Program-made: the position numbers and the translations under genes | In this document: positions 15,001 to 22,863 of the stretch, one piece after another | How positions within the stretch are numbered: the stretch's first letter is position 1 | Layout: every line of letters starts with the position of its first letter | The notes under the pieces: generated by a model | Database searches by the model: none | Seen by the model: the letters and a program-made list of their open reading frames with translations, nothing else | Told to the model about the DNA's origin: nothing | Source: Spirulina subsalsa FACHB-351 | GTDB taxonomy: Bacteria > Cyanobacteriota > Cyanobacteriia > Cyanobacteriales > Spirulinaceae | Reading direction: 5' to 3' | Length of the DNA: 33,142 bases | NCBI RefSeq assembly: GCF_026130165.1 | Contig: NZ_JAIHOM010000056.1 | Span: 1 to 33,142, forward strand

Positions 15001-15366
15001 ATGAAGATTTTAGAATGTTTACACACGGCGATATTAGTATCCGATTTAGAGCGAGCGCAAGACTTTTATCAGGGAATTCTCGGTCTTGCGCCAGTGGATC
15101 GGGTGCTAAAGTTTCCGGGAATTTGGTATCAAGTGGGTCAGTATCAAATTCATTTGATTGTGAGTCCAGATTTTCAAGCCTCATTACAGGAGGAGGCTAA
15201 ATGGGGGCGCAATAGTCATATTGCCTTCTCAGTGGACGATTTAGAGGCACTGGCGAAGGGTTTAGAGGCCCAGGGGTATAGTTATCAAAAAAGCGCCTCG
15301 GGACGGGCGGCGCTGTTTGTTCGAGACCCCGATGGGAATGTTGTGGAAGTGAGTCAAAGTGCCTGA
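15001..15366 (+). CDS. VOC (glyoxalase/dioxygenase fold) family protein
   Basis: The 121-aa protein is a single vicinal-oxygen-chelate domain: a first beta-alpha-beta half HTAILVSDLERAQDFYQGILGL and a second half beginning SHIAFSVDDLEALAKGLEAQG, ending FVRDPDGNVVEVSQ, where the terminal E is a usual metal ligand, as is the H of HTAIL. Substrate is not predictable; relatives include glyoxalases, dioxygenases and fosfomycin-type resistance proteins. ATG 15001 has GAGGAA 9 bases upstream; the frame extends 40 codons further up but through the repeat-rich regulatory stretch. The recombinase starts 9 bases downstream, so the two are likely co-transcribed. Confidence 0.9.
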   Translation: MKILECLHTAILVSDLERAQDFYQGILGLAPVDRVLKFPGIWYQVGQYQIHLIVSPDFQASLQEEAKWGRNSHIAFSVDDLEALAKGLEAQGYSYQKSASGRAALFVRDPDGNVVEVSQSA

Positions 15367-15375
15367 ACCATTGCC

Positions 15376-16692
15376 ATGAGAATTGTGGCTTATCTCTATA
15401 GCAACCTGTTGTTAGAAACGCCCCCAGAGGAGGAGATTTGGGGGCTGGAAGTGGATCAGGTTTATCAGGATGTGGGGATGGGGGAGTCTCGGCCACAACT
15501 GGAGAGTTTATTAGAGGAGAGTGGGATTAATCCACCCGATTATCTACTGGTGCGACGCTTGGCGGAGTTAGGAGAGGACTTAGAAAGTGTGGGTCGTGCG
15601 ATCGCCCTTTTAGAAAGCTACGGCGTGGAAATCATCGTCACCGAAGACGTTTACACCACCTCCTCCCCTCCCCCCAAAGCCGCCTTACTGCAACTGTTAG
15701 CCCACCTGCAACGAGAACAACGGAGTCGTCGTCTACGGCAAGGTCACGCCCGCAACCGTCTCCAAGCCCTGCCTCCACCCGGAAAAGCCCCCTATGGCTA
15801 CCGTCGGGGCAAAGACCGCTATATTTTAGACCGTAGCACCGCCCCCGTGGTCAAAGACTTTTTTGAACGCTTTCTGCTCTTTGGTTCCCTGCGCGGTGCC
15901 GTGCGGTATCTTGAGAAAAAATACGGCAAAAAAATTGCCGTTTCCACCGGAAGACGCTGGTTAACCCATCCCGTCTATCGGGGCGATACCGCCTACCGCA
16001 ACGGCGAGATTATCCCCCAAACCCACACCCCCCTAATTTCCTCCGAAGAAGCCGCCCAGATTGACCGTTTATTGCGTCGTAACCGCCCTTTAGCCCCCCG
16101 CAGCGCCAGCGCCCCCCGTTCCCTAGCGGGTTTAGTCTTCTGTTCCCATTGTCAATCCCCCACCACCATCACCCGCGTTACAAGTCGGGGCAAGTCCTCA
16201 GAGTATCTCTATTTACGCCCCCTCCACTGTCCCCAGCACCCCAAGTGTAAAGCCTTCCCCTATCAGGAAATTCTCAAATTCACAATTCAGCGCATTTGTC
16301 AAGACCTTCCCGCCGCCATTGCCGCCGCCCAAAGCACAGCCCCCCCCAGCCCAAAAGCCGCCATTCAAGGGGACATTGCCCGCAAGGAGGAGATATTAGC
16401 CCAACTGACCCAACTCGAAGCGACGGGGATTTTAGATCGAGATACGGCCAATTGGCGACGGTATCAGTTACGGAACGAAATCGCCCAACACCAAGCCCAA
16501 TTAGCCCAACTGCCTCCGGAAAACCTACAAAATATTGCCCAAGCTGTATCCTTGCCCCAGTTTTGGCTTGATTTATCCGAGGCCGAACGTCGTTTTTATT
16601 TCCGGGAATTCTTGGAGCAGATTGAGGTAGTGCGGGGAGAAAATGGGGCGTGGGAGGTGGAATTACTGTTTATTTTCCGTCGAATTCCCTAG
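15376..16692 (+). CDS. XisF-like large serine recombinase family protein
   Basis: The 438-aa protein has a resolvase-like N-terminus with a candidate nucleophile Ser9 (AYLYSNLLLE), a YLLVRRLAELGEDLESV segment aligning with the RLDRLGR region of resolvases, a recombinase domain (GKAPYGYRRGKDRYILDRS), a zinc-ribbon with CSHC and CPQHPKC (about residues 254-296) and a helical C-terminus rich in Q and A. It resembles XisF, which excises the fdxN element in heterocystous cyanobacteria. Several positions that are Arg/Asp in model resolvases differ here. No obvious attachment sites or excisable element were seen next to it. It follows the VOC gene by 9 bases, which is unusual for an element-borne recombinase. 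Confidence 0.85.
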   Translation: MRIVAYLYSNLLLETPPEEEIWGLEVDQVYQDVGMGESRPQLESLLEESGINPPDYLLVRRLAELGEDLESVGRAIALLESYGVEIIVTEDVYTTSSPPPKAALLQLLAHLQREQRSRRLRQGHARNRLQALPPPGKAPYGYRRGKDRYILDRSTAPVVKDFFERFLLFGSLRGAVRYLEKKYGKKIAVSTGRRWLTHPVYRGDTAYRNGEIIPQTHTPLISSEEAAQIDRLLRRNRPLAPRSASAPRSLAGLVFCSHCQSPTTITRVTSRGKSSEYLYLRPLHCPQHPKCKAFPYQEILKFTIQRICQDLPAAIAAAQSTAPPSPKAAIQGDIARKEEILAQLTQLEATGILDRDTANWRRYQLRNEIAQHQAQLAQLPPENLQNIAQAVSLPQFWLDLSEAERRFYFREFLEQIEVVRGENGAWEVELLFIFRRIP

Positions 16693-16776
16693 TTTTGGTC
16701 TGTTGTGGCTTGTGAACTTCAATGAGGCTCAGAAATGAGAAAATGAGAGGATTCACCTCGGTTACAGGGTAGGTTT

Positions 16777-17688
16777 GTGACAACTATGCAAATTTCTGAG
16801 TATTCCATTCCCTTCATTGGCGAAGAAAGTCAAGCCCCTTACAAACAGGCTAAGGTGGTATTGTTGCCTGTTCCCTATGAATTGACGACAACCTACCGCA
16901 AAGGCTGTGAAACCGGACCAGAGGCGATTTTAGCGGCCACGGATCAACTGGAATTTTATGATGTGGAGTTGGGCAAAGAGGTAGTCTTTGAGACGGGGGT
17001 TTTTGTCCATGATGCGATCGCCGATACCCGACAACCCCATCATCAGTTAACCCCTGATTTAATGGTGGAAGAGGTGAAAGCCAAGATTTCTCATCTATTT
17101 GCCGATGGGAAGTTTGTGATCACCTTGGGGGGAGAGCATGGCATTACGGCGGGTGTAGTAGCAGGTTATCAACAGGTTTTAAGTGAACCCTTTACAGTCG
17201 TTCAGATTGATGCTCACGGGGATATGCGCCACAGCTATCACGGGTCAATTTATAATCATGCTTGCGTCATGCGGCGAGTCTTAGAAATGGGTTTACCCAC
17301 CTTACCCGTAGCCATTCGCAGTATTTGCCAAGAGGAAGCGGATTTAATTGCTGAGAAAGACATTCCGGTAATTTGGGCCCATGAGATTGTTCAGTCACCG
17401 GGGGATTGGATTGAAAAGGCGATCGCACAAATCCAAACCCCTCGCGTCTTTATCACCATAGACCTCGATGGCATGGATCCCGCTTGTATGCCCGGTGTTG
17501 GCACCCCTCAACCCGGCGGCCTCGACTGGTATCAACTCACCGCCTTTTTACGCCAAGTATTTTTGACCCATGAAGTGATTGGCTGTGATGTCATGGAATT
17601 AGCTCCCCTTACAGAATCAGTCGTTTCTGAGTTCACAGCCGCCAAATTAGTGCATAAGTTAATCGGTTACTATAGCGATTCTAAATAG
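16777..17688 (+). CDS. speB: Agmatinase/ureohydrolase family enzyme
   Basis: The 303-aa protein belongs to the arginase/agmatinase family with all manganese-ligand motifs: LGGEHGITAG, QIDAHGDMRHSYHGS and TIDLDGMDPACMPGVGTPQPGG. Agmatinase hydrolyses agmatine to putrescine and urea. Length and the PFIGEESQAPYKQAKVVLLPVPYELTTTY-type N-terminus fit the shorter cyanobacterial SpeB rather than the longer guanidine hydrolase group. Guanidinase or guanidinobutyrase activity cannot be excluded from sequence. The start is GTG 16777 with AGG just upstream; ATG 16786 is the alternative. It stands alone between the recombinase and a repeat-filled gap. Confidence 0.9.
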   Translation: MTTMQISEYSIPFIGEESQAPYKQAKVVLLPVPYELTTTYRKGCETGPEAILAATDQLEFYDVELGKEVVFETGVFVHDAIADTRQPHHQLTPDLMVEEVKAKISHLFADGKFVITLGGEHGITAGVVAGYQQVLSEPFTVVQIDAHGDMRHSYHGSIYNHACVMRRVLEMGLPTLPVAIRSICQEEADLIAEKDIPVIWAHEIVQSPGDWIEKAIAQIQTPRVFITIDLDGMDPACMPGVGTPQPGGLDWYQLTAFLRQVFLTHEVIGCDVMELAPLTESVVSEFTAAKLVHKLIGYYSDSK

Positions 17689-17715
17689 GGTTCGTAGTTG
17701 CGCTTGGGCGCCCAA

Positions 17716-17782
17716 TCGGGAGTCGGGAATCGGGAGTCGGGGAATTAAGAATTATTCCCTATTCCCTATTACCTATTCCCTA
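17716..17782. repeat. Two arrays of heptameric short tandem repeats
   Basis: Four TCGGGAG-type units (17716-17743: TCGGGAG, TCGGGAA, TCGGGAG, TCGGGGA) are followed 11 bases later by four TTCCCTA-type units (17755-17782, one reading TTACCTA). This is classical cyanobacterial STRR DNA filling the gap between two convergent genes, speB and the deacetylase. Confidence 0.9.
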
Positions 17783-17838
17783 GCCCCACGAGTAGAGTTA
17801 TATGCCTAACGGCACGCTTCGCGTACAGCAAGCCCTAG

Positions 17839-18738
17839 TCAATCTTGCCCTTGTAATTCCAACAATTGGGGAACCGTAACAAACTCATAACCTTGTTGAC
17901 GCAAACCCTCAATAATTTTAGGCAAAGCCGCCACCGTTGTCCGATGATCTCCTCCCCCATCATGTAACAACACAATTCCCCCCGGAGTAGCATCCTTAAG
18001 AACCGTTTCTGCTATCACTTCCGCCGGAGGTTGAGGGTTACTATCGGGGGCAATTTGTGACCACATGACAATCCCATAGCCCTGTTTTTTGGCATAATCC
18101 GCCACACCATTATTTAACACTCCCCCCGGAGGACGAAAAAGCATCGTTTTCATCCCCGTAATGTCATAAATCATTTTCGCGGTGTCGTCTACTTCTTGGG
18201 CGGCTTCAGTGGGACTCATGCGATGATAGCGATGATTGACAGTATGATTGCCAATAGCATGACCTGCGGCGACCACTTTTCTCGCCGTTTCTGGGTACAT
18301 TTGCAACGCTTGTCCTATCCAGAAAAAGGTCGCTTTAATGTTATTTTGTTCTAGGATATTCAGAACTTCCTCAGTCTGAGTTCCCCAAGGGCCATCATCA
18401 AACGTTAGAGCAATTACCTTGTCAGATTTTGCCCAATTATTCCCGTAAATGACCTGACCTTGGAAACGGCTAGGTATGCTAATAATAAACCAAGAATCTG
18501 CATCACTCCACTGATTAAAAACAGAAGTTAACCCATCTCCAGCAGTCGGAATATTAGCCGACTTAAAAGGTCGAGAAATGGTAGAGTTTAGGCGAGGTAG
18601 AACAGTAAATCCCAAGGCTAAGATACCCAATCCTAAACCCAGACCTAAGAGATTCTTTCCCGACAGAATAGAGGTTTTTTTGCGTTTAATCCGATAGGGG
18701 TCTGACCATCTGCTGCGTCGTGTCCCGTAGGTTTTCAT
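17839..18738 (-). CDS. Membrane-anchored polysaccharide deacetylase (NodB domain)
   Basis: A basic N-terminus (RRSRWSDPYRIKRKK) and one hydrophobic segment (LLGLGLGLGILALGFTVL, about residues 30-47) anchor the protein with its catalytic domain outside the cytoplasm. The NodB domain shows TFDDGPWGTQ (catalytic and metal Asp), HTVNHRYHRM (metal histidines), FRPPGGVLNN and VLLHDGGGDHRTT. This family removes acetyl groups from peptidoglycan or other N-acetylglucosamine polymers. The product from ATG 18738 is 299 aa; the frame continues to a GTG at 18795. A GGAGG lies too far from 18738 to decide the start. Substrate is inferred only from family. Confidence 0.92.
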   Translation of the reverse strand: MKTYGTRRSRWSDPYRIKRKKTSILSGKNLLGLGLGLGILALGFTVLPRLNSTISRPFKSANIPTAGDGLTSVFNQWSDADSWFIISIPSRFQGQVIYGNNWAKSDKVIALTFDDGPWGTQTEEVLNILEQNNIKATFFWIGQALQMYPETARKVVAAGHAIGNHTVNHRYHRMSPTEAAQEVDDTAKMIYDITGMKTMLFRPPGGVLNNGVADYAKKQGYGIVMWSQIAPDSNPQPPAEVIAETVLKDATPGGIVLLHDGGGDHRTTVAALPKIIEGLRQQGYEFVTVPQLLELQGQD

Positions 18739-18890
18739 AAACTTTCGCTTGTGCCTCCAAGATAGTGCGGAAAATAAGGGGGATAGCTCACTCACTCGTT
18801 CTGCTCAAATCCCCTGCCCGAGTTGGATTAAAGAAACCCGGTTTCTAGAAGCAGGGCGATTTAAGGGGATTTGACATCATGACTCAAGAG

Positions 18891-19091
18891 TTAGCCATCA
18901 GGAAATTGCCAACAGGCGATATATTCTAACTTCTGGCTCTGACAAGCTGGGCAGGACACATTTCGATGAGAATCAACCCATTCTTCTCCGCAGTCGCGAC
19001 AATGACAGAAAATATTATGGCGGTTGGCGATCGCGATTTTTTGCCGCCATTCTGCAAAGATGGCTTGATCGGAGTTGGAAAATTCGCTCAT
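18891..19091 (-). CDS. Small zinc-ribbon protein, 66 aa
   Basis: From ATG 19091 (GGGAG 11 bases upstream) the product is 66 aa with two cysteine pairs, FCHCRDCGEEWVDS and VSCPACQSQK, a compact zinc-ribbon, preceded by a helical stretch (QAIFAEWRQKIAIANRHN). Function unknown; zinc-ribbons of this size often mediate nucleic acid or protein contacts. The frame is open to 19196, but the extension is proline-rich and lacks a ribosome-binding site. It diverges from the GTPase gene. Confidence 0.75.
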   Translation of the reverse strand: MSEFSNSDQAIFAEWRQKIAIANRHNIFCHCRDCGEEWVDSHRNVSCPACQSQKLEYIACWQFPDG

Positions 19092-19226
19092 GATAGAAGA
19101 CTCCCTGAGTTGGAGAAAGTTGCTGGGTGGGTTAAGGGGTTGTTTGGTTATAACAGGGGATGGAGGGAGTTGTAGCGATGCGTCATTTTTCGTCACAATT
19201 AGAGAAAAAGCACGTAGATTAATTTT

Positions 19227-20510
19227 ATGACAGAAGAACCTGTGAGCAATGTTCCTGAAACGGTGGAAGAAGATGGCGAGGGGAAAATCAAGCCTCGTCA
19301 GGGGCGTTTAGAGGCTTTTGGGATGCGTGTGGGGGAGTTTTTAGGCAATACAACTCAGGTGGCTCAACGAACGTTACGCTGGTTTACGGTGAGTGAGGAA
19401 CGGGTGGCGGAAATTTTGGCGGCTGTGCGGGAGGAGTTACCTACGACGGAGGCGCTGTTAATTGGTAAACCTCAAGCGGGGAAAAGTTCCATTGTGCGGG
19501 GGTTAACGGGGGTTTCGGCGGAAATTGTCGGGCAGGGGTTTCGTCCCCATACCCAAAATACTCAACGTTATGCCTATCCGTCGGAGGAGCTTCCGTTATT
19601 GATTTTTACCGATACGGTGGGTTTAGGGGATATTAATCAGAATACGGAGGGGTTGATTGATGAGTTGCTGGGGGATTTGGCGCAGGAGACGAAACGGGCG
19701 CGGGTGCTAATTTTGACGGTGAAAATTAATGATTTTGCGACGGATACGTTACGACAGATTGGGGAAAGGTTACGGAAACAGTATCCGATGGTGCCTTGTG
19801 TGTTGGCGGTGACTTGTCTCCATGAGGTGTATCCGGGGGCGCTGGTGGAGCATCCGCCCTATCCGCCGGATTTGCCGGAGGTGGAGCGGGTTTTGACGGC
19901 GATTCAAGGGGATTTTGCGGGGTTATGCGATCGCACTGTCTTACTGGATTTTACCCTAGAAGAAGATGGCTTTACCCCGGTGTTCTACGGTTTGGAGGCC
20001 TTGCGGGATACCTTGGCGGATCTGTTGCCAGAAGCGGAAGCTAAGGCGATCTATCAGTTGTTGGATGAGGGGGCGGGGGAACAGTTGGGGACTCTTTACC
20101 GGGATGTGGGGCGGCGCTATATCTTGGCGTTTTCGGTGATGGCGGCGACGGTGGCGGCTGTCCCGTTACCCTTTGCGACGATGCCTGTTTTAACGACGTT
20201 GCAGGTGTCTTTAGTGGGGGTTTTAGGGCAATTATACGGTCAAACGCTCACGCCTTCTCAAGCGGGGGGTGTGGTCAGTGCGATCGCCGGAGGATTTTTA
20301 GCCCAAGCCATTGGCCGTGAGTTAATTAAGTTTATCCCCGGTCTAGGCAGTGTGGTTGCGGCCTCCTGGGCCGCTGCCTATACTTGGGCGTTAGGGGAGG
20401 GCGCTTGTGTTTATTTTGGCGATTTGATGGGGGGGAAAAAACCGGATCCCCAAAAGATTCAAGGGGTGATGCGGGAGGCGTTTGATGCCGCAAAGCAACG
20501 GTTTAATTGA
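19227..20510 (+). CDS. GTPase with C-terminal DUF697 membrane domain
   Basis: The 427-aa protein has a P-loop GKPQAGKSS (residues 80-88), a switch II DTVGLGD (129-135) and a C-terminal DUF697-type hydrophobic domain with two or three membrane segments (YILAFSVMAATVAAVPLPFA, GGVVSAIAGGFLAQAIG, LGSVVAASWAAAYTWAL). This architecture is common in cyanobacteria, where such dynamin/Era-like GTPases are associated with membranes; specific roles are unknown. The G4 position reads AVTCLHE rather than NKxD, so guanine specificity may be altered. Its base composition is richer in G on the coding strand than its neighbours. It stands alone. Confidence 0.9.
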   Translation: MTEEPVSNVPETVEEDGEGKIKPRQGRLEAFGMRVGEFLGNTTQVAQRTLRWFTVSEERVAEILAAVREELPTTEALLIGKPQAGKSSIVRGLTGVSAEIVGQGFRPHTQNTQRYAYPSEELPLLIFTDTVGLGDINQNTEGLIDELLGDLAQETKRARVLILTVKINDFATDTLRQIGERLRKQYPMVPCVLAVTCLHEVYPGALVEHPPYPPDLPEVERVLTAIQGDFAGLCDRTVLLDFTLEEDGFTPVFYGLEALRDTLADLLPEAEAKAIYQLLDEGAGEQLGTLYRDVGRRYILAFSVMAATVAAVPLPFATMPVLTTLQVSLVGVLGQLYGQTLTPSQAGGVVSAIAGGFLAQAIGRELIKFIPGLGSVVAASWAAAYTWALGEGACVYFGDLMGGKKPDPQKIQGVMREAFDAAKQRFN

Positions 20511-20595
20511 AATCCCCAAAAGAAGGATTCCTGTTTGTCCTGTGGAATGTCGCAGGTTTGGATCTCCATGTAACAACAAAAAACGTGGCGACATT

Positions 20596-20629
20596 AAAAA
20601 AAAACACCCCCTTTTCTTATACAGGAGTG
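20596..20629 (-). terminator. Intrinsic terminator of the AGCS symporter gene
   Basis: On the minus strand CACTCC pairs with GGGGTG (six base pairs including one G-U that would be a mismatch on the plus strand), followed by a run of nine T (20596-20604). It lies about 40 bases after the symporter stop, as expected for a Rho-independent terminator in that direction. Confidence 0.8.
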
Positions 20630-20666
20630 GTTTAGATGAAAAAGTGGCCTGACTATGATTAAGTTT

Positions 20667-22196
20667 TTAAGATTGACCGGGGGTGTAGGTTCTCATTTCT
20701 CCTGAGTCTAAACGGTTCATATAATCTTTTAAATCCCGCCACACTTTGCCCGAGAGGAAATAAGCACCAATGAGGTTAGGGAAGGCCATGGCTAATAACA
20801 TCCCATCACTAAAATCAATCACTGGACCGGGGGCGGCAATTGACCCTAAGAAGGTGGCAAAGAGGAAGAGAACTTTATAAACAATCATGACTCGTCCTCC
20901 GGTGAGATAGTCCCAACAGCGCTCGCCATAGTAGCCCCAAGAAATCATAGTCGAGAAGGCAAAGAGGAAAACGGCGATCGCTAAAATGGCCGGAAACCAA
21001 GGAATCGCACTACCAAAGGCGGCTGAGGTCAATTCGGCACCGGCTCCCTGTTGACGCAAGTCTTCAAAAGCCGGATCATTATAAGCCCCGGTAATGACAA
21101 TGACGAGGGCGGTCATATTACAAACCAAAACGGTATCAATAAAGGGTTCTAATAAGGCGACAATGCCCTCCCGCACCGGTTCCTCGGTTTTGGCGGCGGA
21201 GTGGGCGATCGCCGCGGAGCCAATCCCGGCCTCGTTGGAAAAGGCGGAACGTCTTAATCCTTGGGCAATGACCCCCACAATGCCCCCTTGTACTGCTTGG
21301 GGATTAAAGGCTTCTGTAACAATAGTGGCGATCGCACCGGGAATTGCTGTAATATTCACCAGCAGGATAAACAACGCCGCCACCACATATAAACCACACA
21401 TGGCCGGCACCACAGCCCCAGCCACCTGACCAATGCGTTCCACCCCCCCAATAATCACCAACCCCACTAAACCCGCGAGAATCAAACCATAGAGCCAAGG
21501 GGGGAGAAAGGGTAAAATGCGAGAAACCGCCCCATAGGACTGGTTGGCCTGAAACATATTTGCCCCCCCAAAAGCCCCAAAGATACAAAACACAGAAAAA
21601 ACAATGGCCAATACTCTCCCCAAAGTCCCTTGACCCATTTCCGCTAAACCTCGGGACAGATAACGCATCGGACCACCGGAAATTGTGCCATCGGGATTCA
21701 CCACCCGGTACTTTTGCCCGAGGGTACATTCAACAAATTTACTGGTCATACCGAAGAGTCCCCCCACCGTCATCCAGACTACTGCACCGGGGCCTCCCAC
21801 ACTGACGGCGATCGCAACCCCCGCAATATTCCCCAATCCCACCGTCGCCGACAAGGCCGTTGCCAACGCCTGAAAATGGGACACTTCCCCCTCATCTTCG
21901 GGATCATCATACTTCCCTCGCACCACATCCACCGCGTGCTTAAAAGCCCGAATATTGATAAACTTCATGCGGATCGTGAAAAACACCGCCCCCGTAATCA
22001 GCCACAGCACAATAAACGGAAATCCTGTCCCCGCATCAAACAACAAAACCCCAAAAACTACATTATTGACCAACCAAGTGAAACCCTCACTCAGGCTGTC
22101 CAAAAGCCCCGGCGTTGCGGTACCATCTTGAGCTAAGGCCGAAACCTGAGTTCCCACCAGCACCAAGACAAAATAAATCCATAGTTTACGTCTCAT
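20667..22196 (-). CDS. Alanine/glycine:cation symporter (AGCS family)
   Basis: The 509-aa membrane protein imports alanine or glycine with Na+ (family knowledge). It starts with a signal-like hydrophobic segment (WIYFVLVLVGTQVSALAQ) and has about ten further membrane segments. Family motifs are present: ALSATVGLGNIAGVAIAVSVGG, SKFVECTLGQKYR, GGPMRYLSRGL, SNEAGIGSAAIAHSAAKT and STMISWGYYGERC. It is followed by a good intrinsic terminator and is divergent from the universal stress protein gene across an AT-rich 160-base gap. The exact substrate is not determinable. Confidence 0.95.
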   Translation of the reverse strand: MRRKLWIYFVLVLVGTQVSALAQDGTATPGLLDSLSEGFTWLVNNVVFGVLLFDAGTGFPFIVLWLITGAVFFTIRMKFINIRAFKHAVDVVRGKYDDPEDEGEVSHFQALATALSATVGLGNIAGVAIAVSVGGPGAVVWMTVGGLFGMTSKFVECTLGQKYRVVNPDGTISGGPMRYLSRGLAEMGQGTLGRVLAIVFSVFCIFGAFGGANMFQANQSYGAVSRILPFLPPWLYGLILAGLVGLVIIGGVERIGQVAGAVVPAMCGLYVVAALFILLVNITAIPGAIATIVTEAFNPQAVQGGIVGVIAQGLRRSAFSNEAGIGSAAIAHSAAKTEEPVREGIVALLEPFIDTVLVCNMTALVIVITGAYNDPAFEDLRQQGAGAELTSAAFGSAIPWFPAILAIAVFLFAFSTMISWGYYGERCWDYLTGGRVMIVYKVLFLFATFLGSIAAPGPVIDFSDGMLLAMAFPNLIGAYFLSGKVWRDLKDYMNRLDSGEMRTYTPGQS

Positions 22197-22356
22197 TCGG
22201 CAATTGATACGTCATGTATTGATAACAACGCTCCCAAAATAACCACCTTTTTGACCAGAAAGTGTTAATCATAAACATTTTTTTTACAAAATCTATGATA
22301 TACAATTAAATTATTATTTAAGCAAATAGGCAAAAGTAAAACAAAAATCATTACTT

Positions 22357-22785
22357 ATGAGTTTATTTACCACCGATCGCGTCCTCGTTCCCATTGACTT
22401 TTCAGACGAGTCCTTTCAAACCCAAGCAGAAACCTTAGACTTTGTACAAGATCCCACCCAGCTCCATATTATTCATGTTCTCCCCCATCTCAACCCCGCA
22501 GAACCCGGCATGGCTTGGGGAACAATTGATGATCAAACTCGCAAAGAAAATGTTTTAAAACATCTTCATAGTCGTTTACCCAATGCAGAACAAGAGGGGG
22601 TAACTTTTCATGTTGCTGTAGGAGATCCCAGTTCAGAAATTATTGACTATGCCAAAGCTCAAAACATCACCTTAATTGTCATTTCTTCTCATGGCTTTAG
22701 TGGCTTAAAACGCTTTTTATTAGGGTCAGTCGCTGAACGAATTGTCCGCCATGCCCCTTGTCCTGTTTTAGTCAGAAGGCATTAA
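22357..22785 (+). CDS. Universal stress protein (UspA family)
   Basis: The 142-aa single-domain protein starts VLVPIDFSDESF and ends with the ATP-binding signature G-x2-G-x9-GS (SHGFSGLKRFLLGSVAERIVRHAPCPVLV), placing it in the ATP-binding UspFG/MJ0577 group. These cytoplasmic dimers accumulate under stress or starvation; the target process is unknown. The 160 bases upstream are very AT-rich and should hold its promoter and that of the divergent symporter gene. Confidence 0.95.
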   Translation: MSLFTTDRVLVPIDFSDESFQTQAETLDFVQDPTQLHIIHVLPHLNPAEPGMAWGTIDDQTRKENVLKHLHSRLPNAEQEGVTFHVAVGDPSSEIIDYAKAQNITLIVISSHGFSGLKRFLLGSVAERIVRHAPCPVLVRRH

Positions 22786-22863
22786 TCAAAATCCACTCCC
22801 ACAACAGGAAGAAAACGGGAATTGACCGTGATGAAGTTTAAACGGCTACAAATCACCGAAAGT

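Noticed and set aside
17716-17782. Iterons of a plasmid-type origin
   Set aside because: The 7-base units are typical cyanobacterial STRRs, no replication initiator gene is near, and the flanking genes are chromosomal housekeeping genes.
21304-22136. Reading frames on either strand overlapping the AGCS symporter
   Set aside because: They overlap a complete, motif-rich transporter gene in other frames and show no protein family features.
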